A stretch of DNA of 64,000 nucleotides from Synergistaceae bacterium (GCA_030523725.1 JAUNHV010000001.1:124001-188000); one strand, 5' to 3'. Positions 17,287 through 27,068 are shown, counted from the first letter of the stretch. Notes: generated from the sequence alone by a model not told the origin. Translations and numbers: made by a program.

Positions 17287-18936
17287 TTACATGGCAGATA
17301 TAATTTCTTTTAGTGCATTTAGTGCATCGTCCGGTAAAACGTCTGCTCCATTTTTCTCTGTTTTCCTTGTCTCTACGAATTTAACTCTGTCTAGCATACG
17401 AGCTTTTAATTGTTCTTTATAAGACTGGTCTTCAAAGTTTGGTTCAAAGCCTTCTATTGGTAAGTAAGAAATATTTGGCAAGTTGCCAAAGGCTTTCCAT
17501 TCACTTTTATTCTCTACAATTTTTTCTAAGATGTCCAAGGTTACTTCTTTTGGAATTTTCTTATCGCCAAAGAAGCCAGTGTTTATGATATAGCAATCAA
17601 CTCCATCGTCAAAAAGTTGTTTGAAGCGTGAATAATCCATGCTAAGTGGGTAGGTGCGGAAAGGATTTGCGTAACTCTCTATTACTAGAGCATTTGGGTC
17701 AACTCCTGGTGCAAGACGTTCAGCTGTAGTTCTCTTTGTAGCCAAGGTACTGCCCATTACAGATGCTAAAGCTGAACCGGTAATTTTTACGACTGGTGGT
17801 AAGGTTGGGTCCTTCATCAACCATGCAATTGCGTTTAATGGTTCATCAATTCTATCAACTCTGTTTGGAGTCCAAAGACGAGACTTGACTGCTCTACCAT
17901 TTCCGTTCCTAATGTCTTCAGAAACGCATACAAGTTTACCATGCTCATCTTTTGTTACGCCACAATTTTGAAGTGTTAAAAGATATTTATTGTCAGGGCA
18001 ACCGATTGGATAATCTTGCATCTTGTCAAAATATGCTGGTTCCAACGCGATTGAATATTTATCTTGAACATTGATAACAAACGCATCATCGTGTAGAACC
18101 TTGATTTCGTATTTGCCATTATGTTTTGCGTGGGTAATCGTTGATTTACCGCTACCGGAGAGACCAAAGACAGCCAAAACAAATTTCTTTCCATCTTTTG
18201 TTTTGTAGCGTTTTAATCCACCGTGGCAGGAAGCATAACCGTTTCTTGCCGCAATTCCCCAAGCTAATGTTAATGTCCCCTTCTTGAGTTCACCGAAGTA
18301 TCTCATGCCTAAGACTGCTGCGACATTTTCTTCTGGTGAAAAACAAGCTAAACCAAGTGGAAAATCTGGGTGACTCCAGTATGGGTCTGCGTAAACAAAA
18401 ATATCTCCGTCATTTTCATATTTGCGTGATTTCTTGTATAGTCTTTCATATTCGCTATTGGAATATTGGAAGTTCAACATCCAGCTGAGTAAATTGTTTT
18501 CGTAGCCTTCTGGAAGCATTATGTGTGCCTTGACCATAAAATCCTCTTCCAAGCCTACGACTGCATCAGCTGTGTAAAAGGTTCTGTTTCTTGCATTGTG
18601 CATTGCTTCGCGTATAACGGTGCAAAGCTCTGCTGTGTTAATTCCTGCTTGGCCCAAAATTCTACGAGCAGCGGCACATCTACCAAAAACTGCACCATCA
18701 TTAAAAAGCAAAACATTTGATGCTGATGGAAGACCGATGCTCTCTGGCTTGTAAATTGGCATACCAGTCAACTCGACTGTTCCTGGTGATGCTTTTGCAA
18801 GTTTGTATGCTTCCTTCAAATCCTTTACAAATTTTACGTTATTTCCATAAAACGCACTTTCAACCGTCGTGCGTAGTGGCGTTTTGTTAATTGCAGCAAA
18901 GCTAGCTGCATTTTCAAAATTTCCAACAGTTGCCAT
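17287..18936 (-). CDS. pckA: Phosphoenolpyruvate carboxykinase (ATP)
   Basis: A 549-residue ATP-type PEPCK. The P-loop 'GLSGSGKST' near residue 252 matches the family GLSGTGKTT, and 'HDDAFVIN' after it is the metal-binding kinase-2 segment. 'GYASCHGG' and 'RTYPLSMDY' are further conserved stretches. The enzyme interconverts oxaloacetate, ATP and PEP, CO2, ADP. In succinate- or propionate-forming anaerobes it often fixes CO2. Compared with E. coli PckA the N-terminal part diverges, so it belongs to a distinct branch of the family. A near-consensus promoter and an AAAGAGGG ribosome site precede it on the minus strand. It is monocistronic. Confidence 0.92.
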   Translation of the reverse strand: MATVGNFENAASFAAINKTPLRTTVESAFYGNNVKFVKDLKEAYKLAKASPGTVELTGMPIYKPESIGLPSASNVLLFNDGAVFGRCAAARRILGQAGINTAELCTVIREAMHNARNRTFYTADAVVGLEEDFMVKAHIMLPEGYENNLLSWMLNFQYSNSEYERLYKKSRKYENDGDIFVYADPYWSHPDFPLGLACFSPEENVAAVLGMRYFGELKKGTLTLAWGIAARNGYASCHGGLKRYKTKDGKKFVLAVFGLSGSGKSTITHAKHNGKYEIKVLHDDAFVINVQDKYSIALEPAYFDKMQDYPIGCPDNKYLLTLQNCGVTKDEHGKLVCVSEDIRNGNGRAVKSRLWTPNRVDRIDEPLNAIAWLMKDPTLPPVVKITGSALASVMGSTLATKRTTAERLAPGVDPNALVIESYANPFRTYPLSMDYSRFKQLFDDGVDCYIINTGFFGDKKIPKEVTLDILEKIVENKSEWKAFGNLPNISYLPIEGFEPNFEDQSYKEQLKARMLDRVKFVETRKTEKNGADVLPDDALNALKEIISAM

Positions 18937-18974
18937 TAAATATTTTCCCTCTTTCCTAAAAATCTAACTTAGTA

Positions 18975-19002
18975 ATATTATCCTTTTTCCCCCTCTTGTC
19001 AA
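18975..19002 (-). promoter_or_regulatory. Promoter of pckA
   Basis: On the minus strand TTGACA (18997-19002) and TAATAT (18975-18980) are 16 bp apart, about 35 bp before the pckA start. Confidence 0.82.
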
Positions 19003-19023
19003 GAGTGCAAGCTATATAAAACT

Positions 19024-19091
19024 CCAATTTTTTGAAAAAATACACCGTCAAAAATTCAGAAAATACACGCATATTTTTCTCAAAAAATTGG
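19024..19091. repeat. 12-bp inverted repeat enclosing a short direct repeat
   Basis: CCAATTTTTTGA (19024-19035) is exactly repeated in inverse as TCAAAAAATTGG (19080-19091). Between them AAAATACAC occurs twice about 25 bp apart. It lies upstream of the pckA promoter and past the end of the ABC-F gene. It could be an operator region or a small degenerate mobile element; the arms are too far apart for a simple terminator. Confidence 0.5.
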
Positions 19092-19180
19092 GTGAATTTT
19101 ATGCGTTTTATGTTTGCAATTAGCGGATGTTTCAATTTGGCAATGTAACATTTACTTTACTTCATATTTTTGAATTATCC

Positions 19181-21100
19181 TCATTCGTATTTTAATAATT
19201 CGGCGTAGCATGCGTCAATTTTTAATGTTACGTCTTCAAGCTCTTTTTGAACCTTGTCTGATTTCTGAAAATCATTATATACTTCCGGCAAACATTGACT
19301 TAACGTAAGTTCTTCTTTTCTTGTTTCTAATTTCGAAATTTCGTTTTCAAGACTTGCTATTTTTTTATTTTTCTTTGCCTCAACTTGTGCGAGTTTCTTT
19401 TGTTCTTCTCGCAGACGGATTCTTTCTTCCTTTGTTTGTGGCATGGTAATTTTTTTGCCTTCTGTACTGGAAATTATAGAATTTTGTTCTGCGAGTTTTT
19501 CATTTCTTTTTTCTATGAAATAGCTGTAATTTCCATGGTAATCGTAAAATTTGCCATCTCGAATTTCAAATACTCTTGTTGAAAGTGCGTCGAGAAATTC
19601 TCTGTCATGTGAAACAATAATAATTGTTCCATCATATTCAAGCAACGCTTGGCAAAATAGTTCTTTTGTTTTTATGTCTAGGTGGTTTGTTGGTTCGTCC
19701 AGCACTAAAAAATTTGATGGTGAAAGCAGCATTTTGAGCATTGCAAGGCGACTTTTTTCTCCACCAGAAAGGACACGGACAGGTTTTTCTATTGCCTCAC
19801 CTGAAAACAGAAAGCAACCTAGCAAATTTCTCTTTTCCTGTGGTGATAAAAGTGAGCCGGTGTTATTTACTTCCTGCCAAATTGTGTGATCATAATTCAA
19901 ATTTTTTGCTGATTCTTGAGAAAAATACGCCATTCGGACATTATAACCAAGATTTGCTTCGCCACTTGTTGGCTCTTCAATTCCCTCCAACAAGCGTAGT
20001 AGGGTGGATTTGCCAGCGCCATTAACACCCACCAGTGCAATTTTTTCGCCCCGTTCAATTTCAAAAGAAATATTATTAAAAACTAAATTGTCGCAATAGC
20101 GTTTTGAAAGTTCTATGGCAGTTGCTACAATATGCCCACTTTTTTCACATTTCGGAAAGGAAAAACTTACGCTTTTTTCCCGTGGTGCGTCGTCCTCTAT
20201 CACGATGTGATCCAACTGCTTCAAACGACTTTGCACCATCTTGGCTTTTGTTGCCTTATAACGAAAACGATTTGCAAGAGCCATTATTTCGTCCCGTTTT
20301 TTTATGTTTGCTTCTCTTTCGCTTTCTTTCGCTTCAAGCCTGGTAATTCTCTCGGTTAAATATTGGTCATATCCACATGAATATGTGTCTAGCTTTGCGT
20401 TGGAAATTTCAAAAATTTTCTTTGCAATTTTATTCAAAAAATGTCTGTCGTGTGAGACAAAAATAATTATTCCACCGTAATTGGTGAGGTAGTCCTCAAG
20501 CCACTCCATACTTTCTGTGTCCAGATGATTTGTCGGCTCGTCGAGAAGTAATACGTATGGATGCTTTATGAGTAGCCCGGCAAGTGCAATTCTCATTTTC
20601 CAACCGCCAGAGAAAGATGCTGTGTTTTGTGTGGCGTCTTTTTCTGGTTTGAAACCAAGGCCATGAAGAATTTTTTTTGCGTTTATTTCAAAATCGAATC
20701 CATCCATTGCGTCAAATTCTGTTTGGAGTTTTTCGTATTTTGCAAGCAGTTTTTTTGTTTCTTCACCATTTGATTTTGCAAGAGCTTCTTCACAAAGTGC
20801 AAGCTCTTGTTTTTTTTCTGACACGCCGGCAGACTGTGCCAAGAAGTTCATCAAAGGCATTGCAGGAATTTCTGCCAAATCCTGGGGTAAAAATCCAATT
20901 TCATGTTCACGGCGTGAGCCAGAAACAGTTATGACACCTTCGTAGTCAATTTGTCCTGCAATTGAACGCAAAAAAGTGGTTTTTCCTGCTCCGTTTGCTC
21001 CAACCAATCCGATGGCACTTTTGTCATTTATCTGACAGGAAATATTATCAAGAACAGTGTGTTCCTTAAAAAATACCGTTAAATTTTTTATTTCAATCAT
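19181..21100 (-). CDS. ABC-F family ATPase (ribosome-associated type)
   Basis: A 639-residue soluble protein with two ABC ATPase domains and no membrane segment. Domain 1: Walker A 'GANGAGKTT', signature 'FSGGWKMR', Walker B 'YVLLLDEPTNHLD'. Domain 2: 'GVNGAGKST', 'LSGGEKSR', 'FLVLDEPTNHLD'. A linker of the kind that reaches the peptidyl-transferase centre joins them, and a C-terminal coiled coil of about 90 residues follows, as in Uup and YdiF. ABC-F proteins act on translating ribosomes, some giving antibiotic resistance; this one looks like a housekeeping type. The start was moved to the ATG at 21100 ('MIEIKNLTVFF'), which has GGGAG upstream, instead of an upstream in-frame start at 21181. 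Confidence 0.9.
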   Translation of the reverse strand: MIEIKNLTVFFKEHTVLDNISCQINDKSAIGLVGANGAGKTTFLRSIAGQIDYEGVITVSGSRREHEIGFLPQDLAEIPAMPLMNFLAQSAGVSEKKQELALCEEALAKSNGEETKKLLAKYEKLQTEFDAMDGFDFEINAKKILHGLGFKPEKDATQNTASFSGGWKMRIALAGLLIKHPYVLLLDEPTNHLDTESMEWLEDYLTNYGGIIIFVSHDRHFLNKIAKKIFEISNAKLDTYSCGYDQYLTERITRLEAKESEREANIKKRDEIMALANRFRYKATKAKMVQSRLKQLDHIVIEDDAPREKSVSFSFPKCEKSGHIVATAIELSKRYCDNLVFNNISFEIERGEKIALVGVNGAGKSTLLRLLEGIEEPTSGEANLGYNVRMAYFSQESAKNLNYDHTIWQEVNNTGSLLSPQEKRNLLGCFLFSGEAIEKPVRVLSGGEKSRLAMLKMLLSPSNFLVLDEPTNHLDIKTKELFCQALLEYDGTIIIVSHDREFLDALSTRVFEIRDGKFYDYHGNYSYFIEKRNEKLAEQNSIISSTEGKKITMPQTKEERIRLREEQKKLAQVEAKKNKKIASLENEISKLETRKEELTLSQCLPEVYNDFQKSDKVQKELEDVTLKIDACYAELLKYE

Positions 21101-21131
21101 TAGCTTGCTTCTCCCAGTAAAGCTGATTGTA

Positions 21132-21140
21132 ATTATAACA
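21132..21140 (-). promoter_or_regulatory. Extended -10 element upstream of the ABC-F gene
   Basis: On the minus strand TGTTATAAT fits an extended -10 box, 31 bp before the ABC-F start. No good -35 box is visible. Confidence 0.5.
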
Positions 21141-21381
21141 TGTGTAAAAGCTAAAAAAAAATTTACGACATCTTTAGACAAAAATTGTTTAGTAAATTGT
21201 TTTTTGTTTGTATAAGCTCTGCAAAATGGAAATATAATATAGATTACAATCTATTAGTTTTATGCTAAAATCAAGCGTAAGAGTGAAAGATGCAAGATAA
21301 AGATTAAATGCTATGGAAATTGTTTTTGAGATGTTTGATTACTTGAAAATTATTGCTTTTTGAGAAATTTAGGAGGTTATT

Positions 21382-21756
21382 ATGATTGTCAGTAGACATT
21401 CGATTTATGTAGGATTGACAGATTCTGATGAGGTTCGACAGAAAAATAGCACAAAAGAGTTAAAAGCCTTGATTGATAAAACTTGCCGCCAGTATCATGT
21501 TAACTACACAATGGCCAATACACAAGGCGGATTTTGGAAGACAGATGACTATTTTATGTCAGAAAACTCATTGGTAATCAATCTGATAGGTGCTGATGAT
21601 GCCATAATTGAAGAAATAGCAAGTGATGTCTGTGTATTCCTGAACCAAGAATTTGTTATGGTGGTTAAAGATGAGGTGGATTGTCATTTCATTGAAAATG
21701 ATATTAGAAAAAAAAGAAAACAGCTGTTGCGGAAGAAATCAACTCATGGTGAATAG
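21382..21756 (+). CDS. Small hypothetical protein
   Basis: A 124-residue soluble protein with a clear AGGAGG ribosome site six bases before its ATG. It reads as a short alpha-beta domain: 'SRHSIYVGLTD', a helix, 'GGFWKTDDYFMSENSLVINL', a second helix and 'EFVMVVKDEV', ending in a basic lysine-rich tail. The strand-helix layout with an aromatic tract after a double glycine loosely recalls DUF3574, but this is a weak impression and no function is assigned. It lies 32 bases before a cysteine-rich DUF2284-like gene and may be cotranscribed with it. Confidence 0.65.
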   Translation: MIVSRHSIYVGLTDSDEVRQKNSTKELKALIDKTCRQYHVNYTMANTQGGFWKTDDYFMSENSLVINLIGADDAIIEEIASDVCVFLNQEFVMVVKDEVDCHFIENDIRKKRKQLLRKKSTHGE

Positions 21757-21788
21757 TTTGATGTTTTTTTAAGAAATTGCTTAATACG

Positions 21789-22376
21789 ATGTGCATGAGA
21801 CAATTGACAATGTTTGACAAGGCATATAAAACAAAAATACATGTAAAAAATATAGCAGTGAAAGAGTTTTTGACCCCAAAATATTATAGGTCAAAGGAAA
21901 TTCGCACTGCTTGTTGTGCTTGCCCGTATTACGATAAGATTTGGTCTTGTCCACCTTCGTCTTCAGTTGCGTCAGATGTACTCTTTGGTAAAACAAATGG
22001 CTTTCTTGTGGCTGTTCAAGTATATTATGAGCCATACTTAATAAGGGTAACACAAAAATTAAACGAAAAGCAAAAAGACATTTTGCGTCTTGTCACATAC
22101 GGTCGTGTAAAACGTATCTTGAATAACACCTGCCTAGCTCTTGAGGGTGAATTTGATGGGGGAGTTTCCATTGCTGCTGGTGTGTGTGAAAATTGTGAGA
22201 TCTGTGCAAAGCAAGAAGAAAAAGCATGTCGTTTCCCGCAAAAGATGCGTTACTCCTTTTCTGGAATAGGGCTTGACCTTGTGAAATTATCAAGAGACTT
22301 TTTAGGACTTGAGATACTGTGGAGTAAAGATTCTTTTCCCGAATATGAAACGCTTGTAGCGGGAATATTTTATTAG
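21789..22376 (+). CDS. Cysteine-rich DUF2284-like metal-binding protein
   Basis: About 195 residues, soluble. Two cysteine groups fit the DUF2284 family: 'ACCACPYYDKIWSCPP' near residue 40 (family CxxCPxYGxxxxCPP) and 'CENCEICAKQEEKACRFP' near 140. Such spacing suggests an iron-sulfur or other metal centre. Family members in anaerobes are often near corrinoid or redox genes, but their role is unknown. The start is uncertain: a TTG at 21777 and ATGs at 21789 and 21810 are in frame, and none has a good ribosome site. The domain would be complete from any of them. It follows an unknown gene by 32 bases. Confidence 0.72.
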   Translation: MCMRQLTMFDKAYKTKIHVKNIAVKEFLTPKYYRSKEIRTACCACPYYDKIWSCPPSSSVASDVLFGKTNGFLVAVQVYYEPYLIRVTQKLNEKQKDILRLVTYGRVKRILNNTCLALEGEFDGGVSIAAGVCENCEICAKQEEKACRFPQKMRYSFSGIGLDLVKLSRDFLGLEILWSKDSFPEYETLVAGIFY

Positions 22377-22434
22377 GCTAAATAATTAAAATTTTTAGTG
22401 GAATTGATTTTGAATGTTATTTTTGTTTTTTATA

Positions 22435-22443
22435 TGCTATACT
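22435..22443 (+). promoter_or_regulatory. Extended -10 promoter of the ppaC operon
   Basis: TGCTATACT fits an extended -10 element, 35 bp before the GTG start of ppaC; the -35 region is T-rich without a clear hexamer. Confidence 0.5.
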
Positions 22444-22477
22444 ACTGCGATGTTTTTGAGAGATTGGAGGAGCATTT

Positions 22478-23518
22478 GTGTTTAGATTCAACAAAAAACT
22501 GAATATCTGGGTAAAAGAAGATGAAACATCTCCATTGCTTGAATCTCAAGACAAGTTATTTCCTTTAAGTGAGATAATAAATCCTGCTGGAAGTTACATA
22601 AAGGTTTTTGGACATCAGCACCCTGATCTTGATTCTATTGCGTCCTCGATTGCAGTTGCCTATCTTTTGAACTCTCGCGGTATGAATGTTAATGCTTGCA
22701 GGCTTGGAAAATATAATGCAGAAACGCTATTTGCCATGAAACATTTTTCTGTCGAAGTGGATTTGCAGTATATTGATGCAGTATCTGACAAAGACAAAGT
22801 AATTTTAGTAGATCATAATGAAGCTTCTCAAAGTGCAGTGAACATAGAAAATGCTGATATTATGATGGTTATTGACCATCATGGAATAAATAATTTTAGC
22901 AATGCGAACCCGATAGATTTTACGACTAAACCTTGGGGCTGCGCTTCTACCATAATTTATAAAATGTTAAAGGAAGCAAATATAAAGCCAAGAAGAGATG
23001 TTTGGGGCATGTTGCTTTCTGCTATTATTTCAGACACGTTGTTGCTGCGTAGTCCAACAACTACAGAAGAAGATAAAGGTGCTGCGAAAGAGCTTGCAAC
23101 CCAGCTAGGTGAAAATTTAGAAAAATATGGTATTGCACTTCTTTCTTCTGGAACAGATACGAGTAAAATGACGGCACGTGATATTTTGCTTGGAGACTCC
23201 AAATTGTACACACTTGGTAAACTGCGAATCAGAATTTCTGCAACGAGCTTTGTAAAACACGATTCAGTTTTAGACAGGCGCAAAGAAATTGAGCTGGAAA
23301 TGTTTGACATAATTTCCAATGAAAGTTTAGACCTATTCTTGGTGATGATTACGGACATTATAAACTGTGATTCCGATCTGCTAGTGCTTGGCAACAGGCG
23401 AGATATTGTCTGTCGTGCTTTTGGCATTATGTTGCGGAATAACACTGCCTTTGTTAAAGGGCTTGTTTCTCGTAAAAAACAGGTAGTACCTGTTCTTACA
23501 AAATTGTTAAAATCTTAA
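22478..23518 (+). CDS. ppaC: Manganese-dependent (family II) inorganic pyrophosphatase
   Basis: A 346-residue DHH-family protein. 'FGHQHPDLDSIASSIAVAYL' begins near residue 44, 'ILVDHNEASQSA' is near 109 and 'MMVIDHHGINNF' near 130; these supply the Mn-binding His and Asp residues. The C-terminal DHHA2 domain closes with 'SRKKQVVPVL', the substrate-binding SRKKQ motif. It splits pyrophosphate, which PPDK running toward PEP would produce. About 40 extra N-terminal residues precede the usual start; the GTG with GGAGGAG upstream fixes this start. It is first in a row with an aminotransferase, a cyclodeaminase and fhs, all spaced 10-30 bases. Confidence 0.9.
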   Translation: MFRFNKKLNIWVKEDETSPLLESQDKLFPLSEIINPAGSYIKVFGHQHPDLDSIASSIAVAYLLNSRGMNVNACRLGKYNAETLFAMKHFSVEVDLQYIDAVSDKDKVILVDHNEASQSAVNIENADIMMVIDHHGINNFSNANPIDFTTKPWGCASTIIYKMLKEANIKPRRDVWGMLLSAIISDTLLLRSPTTTEEDKGAAKELATQLGENLEKYGIALLSSGTDTSKMTARDILLGDSKLYTLGKLRIRISATSFVKHDSVLDRRKEIELEMFDIISNESLDLFLVMITDIINCDSDLLVLGNRRDIVCRAFGIMLRNNTAFVKGLVSRKKQVVPVLTKLLKS

Positions 23519-23536
23519 AAAAGGAGGTTAATAAAA

Positions 23537-24727
23537 ATGAGCGAAACCAAGCATGTTTTTCCAAATGAAAGAATGAAGCGCGTAAAAATGAGTGGTGGTA
23601 TCCGCGAAATTTTAAGCAAAGCGGAACAAATGGAAAGAGAGGGTAGATCAATTATCCACATGGAAATAGGTCGTCCGGACTTTGATTCACCACAATGTGC
23701 AAAAGACCGTGTTGTTTGGGCATTGAATAATGGACAGGTGCACTACACTGACATGGGCGGCACTCAGGAATTGCGCGAGGAAATTTCAAAGAAATATTGC
23801 CGTGAAAACAACATGAAGGTTGACCCTGTTAAAAATGTCGTCGTGACAGCAGGTGGAGCAATGGAAGCACTCAGTGCCACGATGCTCACTCTTTGTAATC
23901 CAGGAGACGAAGTGATTGTTCCTGTGCCATATTTTTCTGCCTACGCAGACGTTTTAGCAATTTGTGGTTTGAATATTGTTCCCGTTGAACCAAGGGAAGG
24001 TTCACTTGAACCATCAGCAAAAAATATTGAGCGTGCTATTACACAAAAAACTGCTGCAATTTTAATCAACACGCCCAATAACCCAAGTGGCACAGTTTTT
24101 TCAAAAAAATGCTTGGAAGAAATTGCAGAAGTAGCACAAAGACGTGATATTTGGGTAGTGTCTGACGAATGTTATGAAAAATTTCTTTATGATGGTGTGC
24201 ACATCAGCATAGCAAGTTTGCCAGGTATGGAAAACAGAACTGTCACAGTTGCTTCCGCATCAAAAACCTGGTCAATGACCGGTTGGCGTGTAGGCTGGAT
24301 AATTGCTCCTGAACAGATGAGGCCATTTGTAAATAAATGTCACCAAAACCTTGTAACCTGTGCAAATGCCTTTGCACAAGCTGGTGTTGCAGAAGCTTTT
24401 CGCAGTGCTGATGCTGATGTGAAAGAAATGGTGTCAGAATACAGACGTCGTCGTGATATGGTGTTAAATTATATAAAGAATACTGATGGGCTTTCGCTTG
24501 ACATACCACAAGGTGCTTTCTACGCTTTCCCCTTGGTAGATAAAATAAAGGATGGCACATTGACTGGCTTTGAATTTTGTGAAAAGTTACTGGAAGAAGC
24601 TGGTGTTTCTGCTGTGCCTGGTGATGTTTTTGGTATGCCAGGTCATATACGCCTAGCTTATTGCAGAGAGTATGAATACATTGAAGAGGGTATGAAAAGA
24701 GTTAAAAAATTTGTGGAGAGTTTGTAA
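23537..24727 (+). CDS. Class I/II PLP aminotransferase (aspartate aminotransferase-like)
   Basis: A 396-residue fold type I aminotransferase. 'NTPNNPSGTVFS' near residue 176 (substrate carboxylate and PLP contacts), 'VSDECYEKF' near 210 (Asp holding the pyridine nitrogen) and 'SASKTWSMTGWRVGWI' near 237 (PLP lysine) are intact, and a C-terminal 'HIRLAYC' carries the Arg for the substrate carboxylate. The group includes aspartate and aromatic aminotransferases; the amino donor cannot be told. It sits between ppaC and folate genes, with AAAGGAGG before the start. In an amino-acid fermenter it would feed 2-oxo acids and glutamate. No odd features were seen. Confidence 0.88.
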   Translation: MSETKHVFPNERMKRVKMSGGIREILSKAEQMEREGRSIIHMEIGRPDFDSPQCAKDRVVWALNNGQVHYTDMGGTQELREEISKKYCRENNMKVDPVKNVVVTAGGAMEALSATMLTLCNPGDEVIVPVPYFSAYADVLAICGLNIVPVEPREGSLEPSAKNIERAITQKTAAILINTPNNPSGTVFSKKCLEEIAEVAQRRDIWVVSDECYEKFLYDGVHISIASLPGMENRTVTVASASKTWSMTGWRVGWIIAPEQMRPFVNKCHQNLVTCANAFAQAGVAEAFRSADADVKEMVSEYRRRRDMVLNYIKNTDGLSLDIPQGAFYAFPLVDKIKDGTLTGFEFCEKLLEEAGVSAVPGDVFGMPGHIRLAYCREYEYIEEGMKRVKKFVESL

Positions 24728-24757
24728 AATTTACATCAATTTTGAGGGTTGAGTTTT

Positions 24758-25384
24758 ATGGATTTGAAAGAACAGAAGATTAACGATTTTTTAGAAACGC
24801 TTTCTTCTTCTTCGCCTACGCCGGGCGGTGGAAGTGTGTCTGCAATCATTGGGGCTGTGTCTTCTGCCCTTATTTCTATGGTGGCAAATCTTACAGTTGG
24901 TAAGGAAAAATATAAAGATTCTTGGGCAAAAATGGAAGATGTTTTGCAAGAAGTAACGTCCTTGCGCAGCGAATTTCTTGCACTTGCGGATAGTGACATT
25001 GAGGCATTTAACGGATTTATGGCAGCGCTCCGCTTGCCCAAAGAAACTGATTTAGAAAAAAAATTACGTGCTGAGGCAATGGAAGAAGCATCAAAAAAAG
25101 CAACTCTTGTGCCATTGCAGATTGTAGAAACATGTGAGAAGGTGTCAAGGCTATCTTTAGAGACAGCAAAATTTGGTAACAAAATGGCTGCCACAGATGC
25201 CGCAATTGGCGCAATACTTGCATATGCTGCAGCGAAATCTGCAAGCTACAATGTGTTGATAAATTTGCCAAACATAAAAGATGTAAGTTTTGTAGAGAAC
25301 GCTAAATGCAGGTTACAAACTGCACTAAAAAATGTGGAAATAATTTCTGCTCAAGCAGTAGAAAAGGTAAACGAAACATTATAG
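24758..25384 (+). CDS. fchA: Formiminotransferase-cyclodeaminase / methenyl-THF cyclohydrolase-like protein
   Basis: A 208-residue helical protein of the FTCD_C family. '[21 protein letters not shown]' near residue 20 is the family signature, read here as '[14 protein letters not shown]', and '[18 protein letters not shown]' near 150 is the second conserved helix. Family members convert formimino-THF to methenyl-THF plus ammonia, or methenyl-THF to formyl-THF (FchA). Placed directly before fhs, it most likely serves C1-folate flow, as in histidine or purine fermenters and acetogens. The start was placed at the ATG with GAGGG upstream instead of an in-frame TTG at 24749. It ends ten bases before fhs. 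Confidence 0.86.
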   Translation: MDLKEQKINDFLETLSSSSPTPGGGSVSAIIGAVSSALISMVANLTVGKEKYKDSWAKMEDVLQEVTSLRSEFLALADSDIEAFNGFMAALRLPKETDLEKKLRAEAMEEASKKATLVPLQIVETCEKVSRLSLETAKFGNKMAATDAAIGAILAYAAAKSASYNVLINLPNIKDVSFVENAKCRLQTALKNVEIISAQAVEKVNETL

Positions 25385-25394
25385 GAGGAACGAG

Positions 25395-27068
25395 ATGAAC
25401 TATCCAAGTGATATTGAAATAGCACAAGCAACAAAAATGGAGCCTATTGTAAAGGTTGCCGCAAAATTAGGTTTAACAGAAGACGATCTGGAGCTTTACG
25501 GCAAGTATAAAACAAAAGTCTCTCTTGAGCTCTGGGATAAAATCAAAGACCGCAAGAATGGCAAATTGATTTTGGTAACGGCGATTACTCCAACTCCTGC
25601 CGGTGAGGGCAAAACGACAACATCTGTGGGACTTGCACAGGCAATGGCTTTGCTTGATAAAAATGTGTGCCTTGCACTTCGTGAACCATCTTTAGGTCCA
25701 GTTTTTGGTATCAAGGGCGGAGCTGCCGGCGGTGGCTATAGCCAAGTTGTGCCAATGGAAGACATAAACGTTCATTTCACCGGCGACTTCCACGCAATTA
25801 CCAGTGCTCATAATCTTTTGTCTGCAATGCTTGACAATTCCTTGCAACAAGGTAACCCACTTGGAATTGATCCAAGAAAAATTACATGGAAACGTGTGCT
25901 TGATATGAACGACAGAGCTCTTCGCAACATTGTTGTAGGGCTTGGAGGAAAAACTGATGGTATTCCTCGTCAAGATGGTTTTGACATTACAGTTGCTTCA
26001 GAAATTATGGCAATACTTTGCCTTTCAAAGGATATAGATGATTTGAAGGAGCGTCTTGCAAACATAATAGTTGCTCAAACTTATGACGATAAACCTGTAA
26101 CCGCAAGAGACCTTGAAGCACATGGTGCAATGGCGATGCTCTTAAAAGATGCAATAAAGCCAAATCTTGTGCAGACACTTGAACACGTTCCTGCTTTTAT
26201 ACACGGTGGACCATTTGCTAATATTGCTCACGGTTGCAACTCCGTTACCGCTACAAAATATGGCTTAAAGTTAGCTGATTACCTCATAACGGAGGCAGGA
26301 TTTGCTGCTGACCTGGGGGCAGAAAAATTCCTTGACATTAAATGCCGTGTTGCAGGGCTTGCACCTGATGCAATCGTTATCGTTGCGACAATAAGGGCTC
26401 TTAAAATGCACGGTGGAATGGCAAAAGCCGAGCTCGCTAAGGTTGATATGGCAGCCCTTGAGGCAGGTATTCCAAACCTTGAAAAGCATGTTGAGAATAT
26501 GCAAAGCTACGGTGTGCCCGTTGTTGTTGCAGTTAATGCTTTCCCAACAGATACGAAAGAGGAGCTTGACTTTATCACAAAACGCCTTGCAACAATTGGT
26601 GTGCCTGTCGTTGAGTCTGATATTTGGGCAGAAGGTGGAAAAGGTGGCATAGAACTTGCAAAAGCAGTGCTTGATGCTTGTGAAAGACCATCTAACTTCC
26701 ATGTTTTGTATGATACTGCACTGTCTCCAAAGCAGAAAATTTTGCAAATAGCACAAAAAATCTATGGTGCAGATGATGTTGTTTACACGGATAAAGCGGA
26801 AAAAGATTTGAAGCGAATTCACGATCTTGGAAAAGACGATTTACTCATCTGTATGGCAAAAACACAGGCGTCTATCTCAGATGACCCAACAAAAATTGGT
26901 CGCCCGACAAACTTCAAGGTTACAGTTCGCGAAGTTCGACTTTCTGCCGGAGCTGGTTTTATAATTCCTGTAACTGGTACAATAATGACGATGCCAGGTC
27001 TTCCAAAACGCCCAGCAGCATGTAATATTGATGTTGATAATAATGGAAAGGTTAGTGGACTTTTTTAG
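25395..27068 (+). CDS. fhs: Formate-tetrahydrofolate ligase
   Basis: A 557-residue enzyme of normal length. '[20 protein letters not shown]' near residue 63 is the ATP-binding P-loop, followed by '[20 protein letters not shown]', both signature blocks of the family; '[14 protein letters not shown]' lies near 278. It makes 10-formyl-THF from formate, THF and ATP, entering C1 units for purines, fMet or fermentation. AGGAGG precedes the start by seven bases. It is last in the ppaC-aminotransferase-fchA-fhs row and ends at a strong bidirectional hairpin. The partner folD is not in the window. Confidence 0.96.
   Translation: MNYPSDIEIAQATKMEPIVKVAAKLGLTEDDLELYGKYKTKVSLELWDKIKDRKNGKLILVTAITPTPAGEGKTTTSVGLAQAMALLDKNVCLALREPSLGPVFGIKGGAAGGGYSQVVPMEDINVHFTGDFHAITSAHNLLSAMLDNSLQQGNPLGIDPRKITWKRVLDMNDRALRNIVVGLGGKTDGIPRQDGFDITVASEIMAILCLSKDIDDLKERLANIIVAQTYDDKPVTARDLEAHGAMAMLLKDAIKPNLVQTLEHVPAFIHGGPFANIAHGCNSVTATKYGLKLADYLITEAGFAADLGAEKFLDIKCRVAGLAPDAIVIVATIRALKMHGGMAKAELAKVDMAALEAGIPNLEKHVENMQSYGVPVVVAVNAFPTDTKEELDFITKRLATIGVPVVESDIWAEGGKGGIELAKAVLDACERPSNFHVLYDTALSPKQKILQIAQKIYGADDVVYTDKAEKDLKRIHDLGKDDLLICMAKTQASISDDPTKIGRPTNFKVTVREVRLSAGAGFIIPVTGTIMTMPGLPKRPAACNIDVDNNGKVSGLF

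Noticed and set aside
26271-26822. Minus-strand ORF of 183 codons inside fhs
   Set aside because: Shadow of fhs with Cys/Asn-rich composition and no start context.
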